DNA of 64,000 nt, taken from the NCBI GenBank assembly GCA_947650365.1, contig OX393554.1, positions 36,786,482 through 36,850,481 on the forward strand. The letters run 5' to 3'. Source of the stretch: Chamaelirium japonicum. Lineage: Eukaryota > Streptophyta > Magnoliopsida > Liliales > Melanthiaceae. The notes beneath the pieces are model-generated. The model did no database searches. It was not told the DNA's origin and saw only the letters and a program-made list of their open reading frames with translations. The position numbers were made by a program, and so were the translations under genes. Of the stretch, positions 31,650-44,323 are shown piece by piece (the stretch's first letter is position 1; each line of letters begins with the position of its first letter).

Positions 31650-33055
31650 GGTCAATTTTGACTGATCGGCCAATTTTGATCGATCGGTCAAATTTTGACC
31701 GATCGGTCAATTTTGACCGATCTGTCAAATTTTGACCGATCGGTCAAAATTCAACCGGTCAAAAATAGGGTGATCGGTCAAAAAACATGGTTTTTTGACC
31801 GATTCAGTAGGAAATTTGACCGATCGGTCGAAATTTTGACCGATCGGTTAATTTTTGACCGATCCGTCATATTTGACCGATCGATCAAATTTTGACCGAT
31901 CGGTCAAAATTCAACCGGTCAAGAATAGGGTGATCTGTCAAAAAACATGGTTTTTTGACCGATCCAGTAGAAATTTGACCGATCAAATTATTTTTGCCGA
32001 TCGGTCAAGTTTGGCCGATCGGTAAAAAATTATCCGGTCAAGGTTCGAGTGATCGGCAAAAAACCTTGGTTTTTTGCCAGATCCAGTAGAATTTTGACCG
32101 ATCGAATGATTTTAGCCGATCGGTCAAGTTTGACAGATCAGTTAAAAAATATCCGGTCAAGGTTCGAGTGATCGGCAAAAAACCTTGGTTTTTTGCCAGA
32201 TCCAGTAGAAATTTGACCGATCGAATGATTTTAGCCGATCGGTCAATTTTGACCGATTAGTTAAAAAATATCTGGTCAAGGTTCGAGTGATCGGCAAAAA
32301 ACCTTGGTTTTTTGCCAGATCCAGTAGAATTTTGACCGATCGAATGATTTTAGCCGATCGGTCAATTTTTACCGATCGGTTAAAAAATATCCGGTCAAGG
32401 TTCGAGTGATCGGCAAAAAACCTTGGTTTTTTGCCAGATCTAGTAGAAATTTGACCGATCGAATGATTTTAGTCGATCGGTCAAGTTTGACCGATCGGTT
32501 AAAAAATATCCGGTCAAGGTTCGAGTGATCGGCAAAAAACCTTGGTTTTTTGCCAGATCCTGTAGAAATTTGACCGATCGAATGATTTTAGCCGATCGGT
32601 CAAGTTTGACCGATCGGTTAAAAAATATCCGGTCAAGGTTCGAGTGATCGGCAAAAAACCTTGGTTTTTTGCCAGATCCAGTAGAATTTTGACCGATCGA
32701 ATGATTTTAGCCGATCGGTCAATTTTGACCGATCGGTTAAAAAATATCCGGTCAAGGTTCGAGTGATCGGCAAAAAACCTTGGTTTTTTGCCAGATCCAG
32801 TAGAATTTTGACCGATCGAATGATTTTAGCCGATCGGTCAATTTTGACCGATCTGTTAAAAAATATCCGGTCAAGGTTCGAGTGATCGGTAAAAAACCTT
32901 GGTTTTTTGCCAGATCCTGTAGAAATTTGACCGATCGAATGATTTTAGCCGATCGCTCAAGTTTGACCGATCGGTTTAAAAAATATCCGGTCAAGGTTCG
33001 AGTGATCGGCAAAAAACCTTGGTTTTTTGCCAGATCCTGTAGAAATTTGACAGAT
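31650..33055 (-). repeat. GATCGG short repeats and 118-bp tandem repeats, unit B
   Basis: Short GACCGATCGGTC units (about 31650-31985) pass into about nine units of 118-119 bp, counted from the marker GGTTCGAGTGATCGG between about 32041 and 32995. The plus-strand copy at 2273-3830 has about 13 units of the same family, so copy number varies. No genes. Confidence 0.92.
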
Positions 33056-33099
33056 TAGTTGAAAGTTTTGAACCTGCCCTTAGAGAGGGTTTCGTAACT

Positions 33100-33790
33100 G
33101 TTCCTGTGGGTGCAAATTTTGGCATAAATCCACCACGGGACCCACCGGCCCTGCCTGGTGGGCCCACGAGGACTACCACAGGACCCACTGGCCCTGCCTG
33201 GTGGGCCCACGAGGACTACCACAGGACCCACCGGCCCTGCCTGGTGGGCCCACGAAGACTACTACGGGACCCACCGGCCCTGCCTGGTGGGCCCACGAGG
33301 ACTACCACGGGACCTACCGGCCCTGCCCGGTAGGCTCACGAGTCTAGAGAATCCTATAAATAGCAGAGCCTTCGAATGTAAAAGGATGGAAAATCTAAGA
33401 TCCGGAATTCTGATTTCCACTCTGAGATCTGACTTTCAGAACCAGAGCTCTGGGATTTTCTAACTCTGATCTACCATCTCTCGTTGACCTTCTTTTCTCT
33501 TTCGAAGGGATCAGAAGATCTCCAGTGACACTCGGCCTGTCGAGGTCACTTCAACAGAAGTGTTAGTGAATTCGGGTTGCTCCCTATAGCACGGAGACGT
33601 AGGCTTCGGCTGAACTCCGAGATCACATCTCGTGTCACAATTTCTCTGATTGCATTCCTCTGTTTGCATATCAAAAGGTTTCGACTTCAATCAACAGATC
33701 GATCAACGATCTTCGACATCAACTTCGACTCCAATTGACTGGTGCTGCGAGAATCTTCGGGTCGGCACGAAGATTTTCCCCCACAGTTCC
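33100..33790 (+). mobile_element. solo T1 LTR inserted in unit B, with GTTCC target duplication
   Basis: A plus-strand T1 LTR (33105-33785, 681 bp) is flanked by GTTCC at 33100-33104 and 33786-33790. Unit C, at about 45900-45905, has the uninterrupted site with a single GTTCC, which is direct empty-site evidence. The LTR has about five 43-bp units and TATAAATA at 33355-33362. A solo LTR is normally left when the two LTRs of an inserted element recombine. It lies between the 3' repeats and the antisense-gene promoter. Confidence 0.93.
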
Positions 33791-33929
33791 GTTCTTCGAT
33801 CTTCTGGCAGAGTTTTGATCATTGATGGAGTTTGATCTTTCCTGTTTTGAGTCTTTGGTTGGTTTGAATGAGGCTTTTGACCGGCGGTCCGGTTTACTCA
33901 GACCGGTGGCTCGCTTGGACCGTTTGGTT

Positions 33930-34183
33930 CACGTGGACCGGTGGTCCGATGTTTCGTCTGGTTCGACGGTTCGCCTGATTTTGCGCCTGCTACGGATGGA
34001 TGCCACGTGTTCCTACAAAAACACGCGATTTGATATGGTGAAGACACGTGTCTTCTCGATTTGCGTACCTGTTTTACCCTGGGTATATGAGTTTCACTGG
34101 CTGTCATTTTTGCCTCACGCTTCCAAAATTTTTCGAAGTCCAGACTTTTTGCTCCCGATTTCTGCTTTTGCTCGATCGATCAG
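33930..34183 (+). promoter_or_regulatory. antisense-gene promoter, unit B, three G-boxes
   Basis: CACGTG lies at 33930-33935, 34004-34009 and 34045-34050, the last within ACACGTGTC. A TATA-like TATATGA lies at 34084-34090, about 95 bases before the start codon. The same motifs precede the gene in the other T1 copies. Confidence 0.6.
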
Positions 34184-36882
34184 ATGGCGTCTTCTGGAAG
34201 TTCGAAGAAGTCAAGCGGTGTCCCTTCGAAGAGGAAAGGGAAGGAGATTGTTGAGGTTCCATCCCCTCCGAAGGGTCGAGGCAAGGGCAAGGCCGTGCTT
34301 GCCGAACTTGGGCAGATGGGAAAAAGGCATCAAGGGGTTGGGTTTGCTTCAGCGCCATCGAGGCCAGAGCATATCCCTAAAGTAAAGTTTGCTCTGGGCC
34401 CGCTCATGTCTCTGTCAGAGGAAACTGAGTACGTGTACAATACTGGTGGCGAGTTCACAGATTCAAAAAGGAAGAAGTGGCAGACATTGCTCTCTTTCTT
34501 CACCGAAGGGAGGGTGCAACCTTCGCTCCCCAGCATTCAGACTGCATTCGGCATCGACAAGAAGACCGTCTTCACCAGCTTTGCTAGTAACGAAAAGGTT
34601 ATGGTAACCATTGTGACTATCGGCCAACTCAACTGCGGCCTGCGTCTTCCGTTGCCACCCTTTGCGGCAAGATTACTGAACACTTCTGGCCTCTGCCCGG
34701 GGCAGGTCACGGGGAACGCCTGGCGAATTATCTACGCATTCTGCCGCGTGGAGTCGGATTTCCAGGAAGACTTGAAGGCGTGCTACTCCAGCATCCCAGA
34801 AGGTGAAGATGCTCGGATCGAGCTTGGATATTTTTTCTTCCACTATCGATGGTCTTGGAGGAAGGATAGTCCGTTCTACAGTTTGACAGGTGTATCTCCG
34901 CTGCGCCCATTAACTGATACAGTCCCTTCGGACAAATTATACACTGATTGGCCCATCTCTGTTACCGGTGCATGGACACCCGTCTCAGTGCCTGATACCC
35001 CCCGAGGTGAAGTGCATGACGCAGTGAAGATGTACTGCGAGGGGGGCATCTTCGCCTGGACCTCCGAGAGGGCTGGAGCTATTGATAATTTATTTCTCGA
35101 GTTGACCTGCGGGACTAGGTCATGGAAACAGTTCTCCAACTGCCCCGTGAGATATGGCAAGGCCAATCTCCTCCATCGATCAAAAGATAGATACGAGGAC
35201 AATGAAGTCCTATATTCTGACTATGAGGAGGACCCCCATTCGGGTAAGATTATCCGGAAGGTTCGGGCCGAGAAGAAAATCTATACTGCAAGGCGCCGAT
35301 TGCCTACCGTGGATGAGAAGCTGGTGATCCAAAGAGGCCCAGCGAAGAAGAAGAGAAAAACCCTCATCAAGCAAAAGGAAGATGAAGACCAAGGGAAAAA
35401 AAATGAAGATGAAGAAGAAGAAAAGAAGGGGAGCGTCGAGGAAGACGAAGAAACAGAGAATGTCAGCCACGACAACAGTGGTAATGACGAAGACGAGGAT
35501 GGGAACGGCGAGAATGATCTGTCTTCCACCCCCTCTGGTGGAGATGGTGAGAACGGGGGTGGTGAGGAAGAAATTCCTCCCACCCCCACTGGTGGTGCAA
35601 CAGGGGAAGACTCAATTCCTATTCCCATTGACGAGGTTAAAGCCCGTCAAATGGAGGAAATTCTCGACATAGAAGGTGATGGCCCAAAGGCGGTTCCCAC
35701 CTACAAGTTTGATGAATTGAAGAAGCCGCTGCGCTTCATAATAAAATTGTCGAGGAGTGGTGGGGTTGGAAGCAACCCCACACCCCTCGATCAAATTCCA
35801 CCTGAAGTACCCCGACTCGAAGGAGCGACAACGAGCGGGGGTATAGAGGTTGAGCAACCCCCACCCCCCTCTCGGTCTCTGGCTGAGGAGGTGGCTGCTA
35901 TGGTGGCGGGACTCGTCCAGCCAGGCGGGCCACAGGAAGAAAGAGTCTCACCTCCCTGGGATGCTCCCTCCCCTATCCATTTGGAGAGGAAAAGTCGCGT
36001 GGGCGATGGAGCTACTCAACCTCAGCCAACGCCGGCCCCTATTCAGGAGAAATCGACCCCTCAGGGTGGTTCCGATCGTCGAAAGGGTAAGGAGCCAAGG
36101 GTTGAAGCCTCAGGTAATTGTACTAACTTGCCTTGATTTTCTTGCCTCTGAAGATTGGAAATAATCCAACACTTTGACCTTTCGTGTTGATTGCAGGTGC
36201 GCCTGTTGGCTCGACCCCGAAGATGAAGAGTTTGGGTGATGTTGACATCAACCACCCCACATCCGTGATCCGGAAACTCTGCAATCTTCCAGGGGCTACT
36301 CTAGATGAAGCTTTCGACAGGCTCGAACTGGTGGTAAGTGCATCTTGCTCGACCGATCATCTGAATTGCATCTTCAGAATAATTCTAACTCTTTTGTTCT
36401 TTTTGCAGAATTCAGCAGTTTTGAATGTTGCGACCAAGCTCTCCATGAAGGCGGGAGCCAAAGAAGCTTCAGCTGAAGTCTCCCGCTTATCTGCCGCACT
36501 GGAGGTCGTAAGCGAGGAGAGGGATAAGTTGAGGGAGGCTCTATCCTCAAAGAAGGAGGCATTGAAGGCCAAGACCGAGGCCCTTCGCAAGGAAAAGTTG
36601 GAGAGCAATGGCTGGCAGAATGGATACGAGGCCCGGGGTCACGAGCTTGAAGATTTGAAGAAGCGATTCTTCAGGATCGAGAACTTGGGCTTCGATCGTG
36701 CTACTCGAATAAAGGAGCTGGAGGCTCAACTTGCTGCTTCAGCAGAGACTCATAAGAAGGAGCCGGAGCATATGCGGAGTGAGTGCAAGAGCTACAGGGA
36801 AACAACTAAGAAGGCAGCAGAAGCGCTCAGGGTCCATGTAACCAGTGTCCGATCCTCTAAGGCATCAGTGGCCAAGCCTTGA
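34184..36882 (+). CDS. antisense accessory gene (aORF) of T1 unit B, three exons, looks whole
   Basis: Function unknown. Exon 1 is 34184-36113, intron 36114-36196, exon 2 36197-36333, intron 36334-36408 and exon 3 36409-36882; both introns are GT...AG and the frame is kept throughout (846 residues). The protein has a basic N terminus (KRKGKEI), a PF04195-like domain around residues 150-310 (LRLPLPPFAARLLN, SGLCPGQVTGN), a basic cluster near 387 (KKKRKTLIK), a strongly acidic segment (about 395-470), a Pro-rich segment and a coiled-coil-like C terminus encoded by exon 3. It is transcribed against gag-pol. The family is known from plant gypsy elements, often as an antisense extra frame. Basic clusters suggest a nuclear location. 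The start is the first ATG after the TATA-like box and is shared by all copies. Confidence 0.82.
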
Positions 36883-37563
36883 GACTTTTTCTTCCTTTTA
36901 GTTGTTGTGCTTGTAAACTCTTGATATGTAGTAGCTTGCTCCTGTACTTGTCACATTTTTGATAATAATAGAAATCTCTTTGGTGTTTAAAAATTGGATG
37001 TCTCTTGAGTTGAATGTCTTTGAATCTTATGTTCTAGATAGCATTAGCATAGATATAATCTTTTGAATGTAAGGGATCGAGTCGCAACTTGATTACCCAA
37101 ACTTGTTTAACTTGAAATTTGAATTTGAATCCATGCAACACTTGTATGTAAGGGGTTGAGTCGCAACTCAAGCACCCAAACTTATTGCAACTTGAAAATT
37201 GAAACTTGAATTCGTGTAACACTTGAATGTGAGGGGTTGAGTCGCAACTCAAGCACCCAAACTTGTTAGACGATATCGAAATTGATTGAAATTGAACATT
37301 GAAACTTGAAGGTCAGTTTAATATTTTCTAGTAATGGGTTGAGTCGCAACTCTAACACCCAAACTTGTTAAAAGACATGGTAACTTGAATATGGTCAGTT
37401 TTTAACATTTGCTAGTAAGGGGTTGAGTCACAACTCTAACACCCAAACTTGTTAAAAGACCTGGTAACTTGAATTTGAAGCTGCTTTAGAACTTGAATTG
37501 AAAAGCTGAACACTTGCACATTTGAACATTTGAAAGAGAACTTTATTCATCACAGAATTTACA
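36883..37563. repeat. pol/antisense-gene spacer with hairpin repeats, unit B
   Basis: Same five hairpin units as in unit A, here at 37073-37444, at the constant offset of 12,799. No gene seen. Confidence 0.8.
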
Positions 37564-40500
37564 TCATGGGTAGAACATCTTGAGGTGTCTGGAATTCCAA
37601 GCTCGAGGCAATCTATCTCCTTCTGGTGTGACCAGTCTGTAAGAACCTTTGCCTCCTATTGATTCAACGATATATGGACCTTCCCAGTTGGGAGCAAGCT
37701 TCCCACTGGTGTGTTCTTTGGTGTTGTAGAAAACTGCTCTGAGAACTAGGCTGCCCACTGGGAACTATCTCTTGTAGATTTTCTTGTCGTAGGCTCTTTT
37801 GATCTTCTGTTGGTACTTGGCCACACGAAGTGATGCTTGATCTCGTAATTCTTCGGAGAAGTCTAGATCATTGATCCGAAGTTCTTTATTGATTCCTTCT
37901 TCAACTGCTTTGGTCTTCAAAGTACTTGATATATTTTCTGTTGGGAGTACTGCTTCCGATCCATATGTTAGACGAAAGGGTGAGAACCCTGTTGATCTTC
38001 TCGAAGTTGTGCGATACCCCCAAAGAACTTCAGGTAGGACTTGCTCCCACAATCCTTTCTTGTCGTTGAGTTTCTTCTTGAGTATACCAAGTATGGCTCT
38101 ATTTGAGGCTTCAGCTTGGCCATTGCATTGAGGATATCTTGGAGTTGAATAGAATAGCTTGATACCGTTGTTGAGACAGAACTCTCGAAACTTGTCGGAG
38201 TCAAACTGAGCTCCATTGTCAGCAATAAGAATTTGAGGTGTACCAAACCTTAAGAAGATGTTGCGCCGAATGAATTTGATCACTTCGTCGTCAGTCTCTT
38301 GGAAGAGGGGCACAGCTTCAACCCATTTGGTGAAATAATCCGTGGCCAGCAGTAGATACTTCTTCTTACTTGGAGTTGGAGGGAAAGGACCCAAGAAATC
38401 TAACCCCCATTGATGGAATGGCCAGGGACTTGATAGTTGATGAAGCTCATCTGCAGGGAGATGGATAGCTCGAGCGTGTCTTTGGCATGGCTCACATCTT
38501 TGAACAACATGTTGAGCATCCTTTGCCATTGTTGGCCAATAGTACCCTTGTAGCTTCGTCTTGGTTTCAAGAGATCTCCCTCCCGAATGATTTCCACAAG
38601 TTCCAGAGTGGATATCAATCAGGATTGCCTGTGCTTGCTCAGGACCAAGGCATTTGAGTAACATCCCATTGTGAGATTTGAAGTACAGATCTTCTCCTTG
38701 AATAGTGTAGCAGGGAAGCTTCCTTTGAAGTCTTCGGGCTTGATTTGGATCTTCGGGCATTTTGCCATGTTTGAAGAAATCAAAGATTGATCGTCTCCAG
38801 TCTTCAGGCTCATTTGTAGTAGTAGTGAGGTTCAATGCGAGTTGATCTCCACCCCCAGATCTCTTTGTAGTAGCAAGGATCTATTGATCGGGGATGGTCT
38901 TGGGCACTTCTTGATAATCGATTTGTATTTGCCTTCCTCCGAGTGAGTCTCCAAGAACTGAGGCGGCATTGGCTAAGGCATCTGCTTCTCGGTTCTCTGC
39001 TCTGGGGATTTGAATGAATTCAGCGCCAATAAAACGTTGTTGAAGACGTCGTACTAAGGCTAAGTAGAGTTGCATTCTTTCTTCGCGAGCTGTGTACTCT
39101 CCATTGATTTGCCTTATGATCAATTGGGAGTCGCTGTAGACGATAATTCGATCTACCCCCAGGGATTTCGCCATCTCGAGTCCAGAAATGAGTGCTTCGT
39201 ATTCGGCTTCGTTGTTGGTGGCAGTGAATCCGAGGAGAGTGGCCTTCTGGAGATGATCAAGTTCGGGGGATATCAATACTATCCCAGTTCCCGAACCGAT
39301 CGAACTTGAAGCTCCATCAGTATATAGCTTCCATGGAGGAGTTGCAGCAATAGCTTCGAGACTTGGATCAATTCTTGTTGCAAGATTGATTGGAGTATTG
39401 TCCTCATCTTCTAAGCGCATGTCGACATCTTCTTCCCAAATGATGGGGTCTTCAACTGGGAAGTCAGCTAGAAAATCAGCAATAGCTTGGCCTTTGATAG
39501 AAGTACGAGATTCAAACTGAATTCCCAAAGCACTCATTTCGATCACCCATTTGGTCATTCGACCAGCTCGACCAGCTTTGTCAATAATATCTTTGAGCGA
39601 GTGCTCTGAAATAACTATGATCTGGTGGGAGACGAAGTATGGTTGGAGACGACGCGATGCAGTGAGCAAGGCCAGGATGACCTTCTCAGTTTTTGAGTAG
39701 CGAGTTTCAGCTGGAAGGAGAGTATGGCTGATGTAGTAGACTGGATGTTCGACGCCTTCTCTTCTACTGACTAAGACCGCGCTGATTGCTTGATCGGTCA
39801 CGGCCAGGTAGAGCCACAAGTCTTCTTTTGGCAATGGAGCAGTCAGGATAGGAGTTTGCACCAGATATTTCTTGATGCTTTGAAATGCTTCTTCACAAGT
39901 TGGACTCCACCCTGAAAGTATCCGCCTTTCGTAGTTTGTCGAAGAAGGGTTTGCATTTGTCGAAAGATTTTGAGATGAACCGATTGAGGGCAGCAAGTCT
40001 TCCAGTAAGTCGCTGTACCTCCTTTCGATTGGTAGGTGATGGCATGTCGAGGATAGCTCGAATTTGATCGAGATTGGCTTCAATACCCCTCCTGGTCACA
40101 AGATGACCCAGGAATTTACCAGATTGAACACCGAAGGCGCACTTGGCTGGATTGAGCTTCATACGATATTTTCAAAGAATTTAAAAGGTTTCTGCCAGAT
40201 CAGAAAGATGCTTGCTTCGCACGGAGCTCTTGGTGAGGAGATCATCGACGTAGACTTCGACGTTGCGACCGATCTGGTCTTTGAACATCTTTGTGACTAA
40301 CCTTTGATAGGTAGATCCAGCATTTTTGAGGCCGAACGGCATTACATTGTAGCAGTAGAGACCTCAGCTAGTCACGAAGCAAGTCTTCTCTTGATCGTCT
40401 GGATGAAGTGGAATTTGATTATATCCAGAATACTCATCCATGAAAGACAATAGCTCATGGCCAGCAGTGGCATCGACGAGTCTATCGATTCTTGGCATGG

Positions 40501-40977
40501 GGAATGGGTCTTTGGGGCAAGCCTTGTTGAGGTTGGTGAAGTCGATGCAGACTCTGACTTTCCCATTTTTCTTTGGAACAGCAACTATGTTAGAGATCCA
40601 GGTAGGATACTCTACTTCACGGATGAAGCCTGCTGCGAGTAGCTGCTGATTTCTTCTTGAACAGCAACTTGCAGCTCTGATCGGATGGTGCGTGGTTTTT
40701 GCTTGACAGGTTTCACCTCTTCCTTGATCGCAAGTCGGTGACAAGCGTCATCCGGATTGATACCAGGCATGTCTTCGAAACACCAGGCAAAGACGTCGAT
40801 ATTGGACTGGAGGAAAGATACCATGTCTTGCGCTTCTGCGTCGCTAAGACCGGTACCAATAAATGTTTGTCGAGGGAGATCTCCACTGCCAATATTGATA
40901 GGGATGATTTCTTCAATTGAAGGTGATGTTTCCCATTCGATTGGTGGAGGTTCGGACAGCGGAATCTCCTTTGATTG
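37564..40977 (-). pseudogene. pol: T1 pol, unit B, broken
   Basis: Same order as in unit A: reverse transcriptase, RNase H (WKLYTDGASSSIGSGTG), integrase (GNHSGGRSLETKTKLQGYYW, IADNGAQFDS) and the RAWNSRHLKMFYP end. The 3,414-base length is unchanged. About four breaks. Confidence 0.88.
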
Positions 40978-43446
40978 CTATTTGGAAGAGGGACCAGCTT
41001 CATCTCGCGGCCGCTTTGGAGGAGCAATGTTGATCTTTCGATCTGTCTTAGCCGCAGCAGCCTCACAAGACCTTCCAGCTTGCTGATCACCTCGAATGCA
41101 GACAATGCCTTCCCCAGTTGCAAACTTGAGTAATTGATGATAAGAAGAAGAGATGGCATTGATCTGGTGGAGGAATGGTCGCCCGAGGATGGCGTTGTAG
41201 CTGGATACTCCTTCGACAATTGCGAACCTCACTGAGACTCGAGTCTCTCGGCTGAGGTCCAGAGTGAATCTTGATTCACCCACCGTGATGCTTTGTTCGC
41301 CGTTAAATCCAGTGATCACGGTTGGGACGACGTCGAGGCTTTGATATTTATGTCCCAGACGTTTGAAGCAGTCTGAGAACATAATATCGATAGAACTCCC
41401 AGTGTCGATGAGGATCCGATTGACGGTGCTTCCATCGATGACGAGTTTCAAAACCAGGGGGTCTCGATGTGGAGTATGAACTCCTTGAAGATCAGTGTCG
41501 TTGAAGACGATGGATGGCCAAGCAAGACCTTCGATAGGCTTCTCGATCCAGGTATCTTCTTTATTTCCAGTAGATCGAACATGGAAGATGCGTCGAATTT
41601 GCCGATCGACTTCTTTCCCGGTCACTGCTTGGTTGTGCAATGATCCATGAATACCAAAGACATTGGCATTCACAGAGATAGGTTGCCGGTCAGAGAAGAT
41701 TTGATGTATCCAACACACTTCTTTCCCCTTTGCAGAGGTTCGACGTTGATCGTGCCCGTTGTTGACGAATTCTTGAAGGTGGCCCTCTCGCAGTAAGTCT
41801 TCAAGATGGAACTTCAACCGATAGCATCGGTCAGTAGAGTGGCCGTGACTTCGATGGAATTCGCAGTAGACTGTTTTGTCTGCTGTGAATTTGGAGTTTG
41901 GCTGAAGAGGATTGGGCCTCCGAAGATACTCGTCGTGTTGAATGCGGTCGAGTATTTGTTCGACTGGTAAATTCCACTCAGTAAAAGTGGTCTTTGTCGG
42001 AGATCGACGCCCATCATTCTTTGATCGTTTGTTGGCTGGAGGGGCTGCTGCCTCAGCATTGTGGGCCTTAGCAGCATACTTTGGAGCTTCTCTCTCAGCG
42101 GGTCTTCGTTTTGTTTCTCGCCCTTTTCGAGCGACTTGATCGTCTTCGACCTCGATCTCTCTCTGGATTCGATCGAACATAGCTCCCAGAGAAGGAGGGG
42201 GATTACGGATGAAGTCGTTGTAGATGTGCAGATCGAAGCGGAGAGCGTTCTGGAAAGCCAACATGATGGCTTCATCGTCCAGATGTCTTCCAGAGAGGGC
42301 AGCATGCTCGTTGCGAAATCTCCTAGTGAAACTTCGGAGAGTCTCGTCAGCACCCATCCTTAGCCGATAGAGAGAGTCAAGCTTCTTCTCGGGCTTCAGA
42401 TTGAGCTGATAATGCTGCACAAAGAGTTTGGCCAAAACATCGAACTGGGTGATGGACCCAGCTCGGAGATTATGATACCAGTCGAGCGACGGTTCATCGA
42501 GACTTCCTGCGAAGGTGCGGCAGAGCACATTGTTTTCTTCTTCATGCGGTGTTAAGGCTTGCTTGAAGGCAAGGATGTGGAGAGTAGGATCTCCTCTGAT
42601 GCAGTTGAATTTGGGGAGGATTGGAGTTCTCCATCCCCTTGAAAATGTTGTCTCAAAGAGACTTCGATGTAGAGGTCCGGCAGAAGAATAGCCATCCCTG
42701 CGACCATGTCCTCGGATTAGAAGTGGGTCAAGAGGCAAGATCGCAAGGTCTTGCTCGGGCATTGTAATATTTGTCGGTTGAAGTCGATGTCGGAGGTCCG
42801 ATCCAAGCCCACGCTGAAGTGGAATGGAAGGGGAAACTCGACTCTTTGAAGGAGCGCCTTTCATTTGGTGCCTCCTTGGTATGTTGAGTTTTGAAGGTGT
42901 CCTCTTGTCGCAGTTGCGGCCAGAAGACGATTGGGAAGACTCGTCTTCGAGGCGATCCCAAACACTTTGCTTCCAGGGGGTAGCAGAGGGAGTTGGATCA
43001 CGTCGAATCCTCTCGAGGGCAGTAGTACCCATTGACCTCCATTGTTCGGAGTGGATGGAATGTCGAGGAAGATCGACTCTCTCGCTTGTGGAGGGGATTG
43101 GAAGAGCGATTCCAGCCTCGGAGACTGCCTTCTTCAGAGCATCCCTCTCAGCAGTGAGGGTGGCATTTTGTTTTGCCAATTGAAGCAGCTGGAAGTCGAC
43201 TGTAGAGATTTGGTAGGTCGATGGAGGGTCTTCAGCAGGAGTGGGTGTTGTTTGCCCAATCGACTGTCACGCGGGGTGGGCGATAGGTCGATCGACAGAT
43301 TTGCCACTCCCTGAACGAACCCCCATCTCGGGGACAGCAAGGGGCTGTCCGAAGTTGAGCCTTTGACTCATTGAACGAGTCTCAGTACGAGGTTGTTGTT
43401 GAGTGTTACTTCCTTCTGGTTGACCTTGATGTTTTGTCCTCGCCAT
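40978..43446 (-). pseudogene. gag: T1 gag-protease, unit B, nearly open
   Basis: From MARTKHQGQ at 43446 to the leaky UAG at 40978, 2,469 bases. Capsid, CEFHRSHGHSTDRC zinc-knuckle variant and the protease motif ILIDTGSSIDIMF are seen. About one break, near the N-terminal side; most of the frame is open. Confidence 0.88.
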
Positions 43447-43582
43447 TCAGAGAGCGAAAGGTGCAACGAGAGTGCCGTTCAGTTGTATGATCAACCGAGA
43501 GGGCGAGGAAGTTTGACTATCAAGATCAGTTGTAGGTTCAACCGATCAAGTAGTAACGGTGAGTTGGACTTTTTGATCGGAT

Positions 43583-43601
43583 CCCACAGACGGCGCCAAA
43601 C
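43583..43601 (-). other. primer-binding site, T1 unit B
   Basis: The minus strand reads GTTTGGCGCCGTCTGTGGG directly after the LTR end, the Tat-type primer-binding site. Confidence 0.87.
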
Positions 43602-44323
43602 TGTGGGGGAAAATCTTCGTGCCGACCCGAAGACTCTCGCAGCACTAGTCAATTGGAGTTGAAGTTGACGTCGAAGATCGTTGGTCGATCTGTTGATTGA
43701 AGTTGAAGCCTTTTGATATGTCAATAGAAAGAGATATGCAATCAGAGAGTAGACACGAGAGGTGATCTCGGAGTTCAGCCGAAGCCTACATCTCCGTGCT
43801 ATAGGGAGCAACCCGAATTCACTAATACTTATGTCGAAGTGATCTCGACAGGCCGAGTATCACTAGAAACACTCTGATCTCTTCGAAGGAGAGAAGAAGA
43901 TCAAAGAGAGATGGTAGATGGGAAGTCGGAAATCTCAGAGCTCTGGTTTTAGAACTGGGAGTTCGATCTGAGATTCGATCCTTTTACATTCGAAGGCTCT
44001 GCTATTTATAGGCTTCTCTGGGAGGAATTCCGGGGTAAATGGCGGTTTCTGCTGTTGTATTTGGGGATTCTTCAGGTAAAGCTGGCGGGCCCCGCTACCG
44101 TCTTCTGGGGGATTCCACAGACTCATAGGCCTATCGGACAGGGCCGATGGGTCCCGCGGTGGTCCTCGTGGGCCCACCAGGCAGGGCTGGTGGGTCCCGT
44201 GGTAGTCTTCATGGTCCCACCAGGCAGGGCCGGTGGGTCCCGTGGTAGTCTTCGTGGTCCCACCAGGCAGGGCCGGTGGGTCCCGCGGTAGTTGGTAAAC
44301 TTCTACCAAAATTTGCACCCACA
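43602..44323 (-). repeat. T1 LTR shared by units B and C (722 bp)
   Basis: Same ends and length as the LTR at 30803-31524 and nearly identical to it. TATA box at 44010-44003, about four 43-bp units. The unit B primer-binding site is on the left and the unit C polypurine tract on the right, so it is shared. Confidence 0.93.

Larger units (their letters stand above)
30803..44323 (-). mobile_element. T1 unit B, complete between shared LTRs, carrying a solo LTR
   Basis: Minus-strand order: LTR 44323-43602, primer-binding site, gag, pol, hairpin spacer, antisense gene, its promoter, solo LTR insertion (33105-33785), 118-bp repeats, polypurine tract, LTR 31524-30803. Gag-pol carries a few breaks; the antisense gene looks whole. 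Confidence 0.9.
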
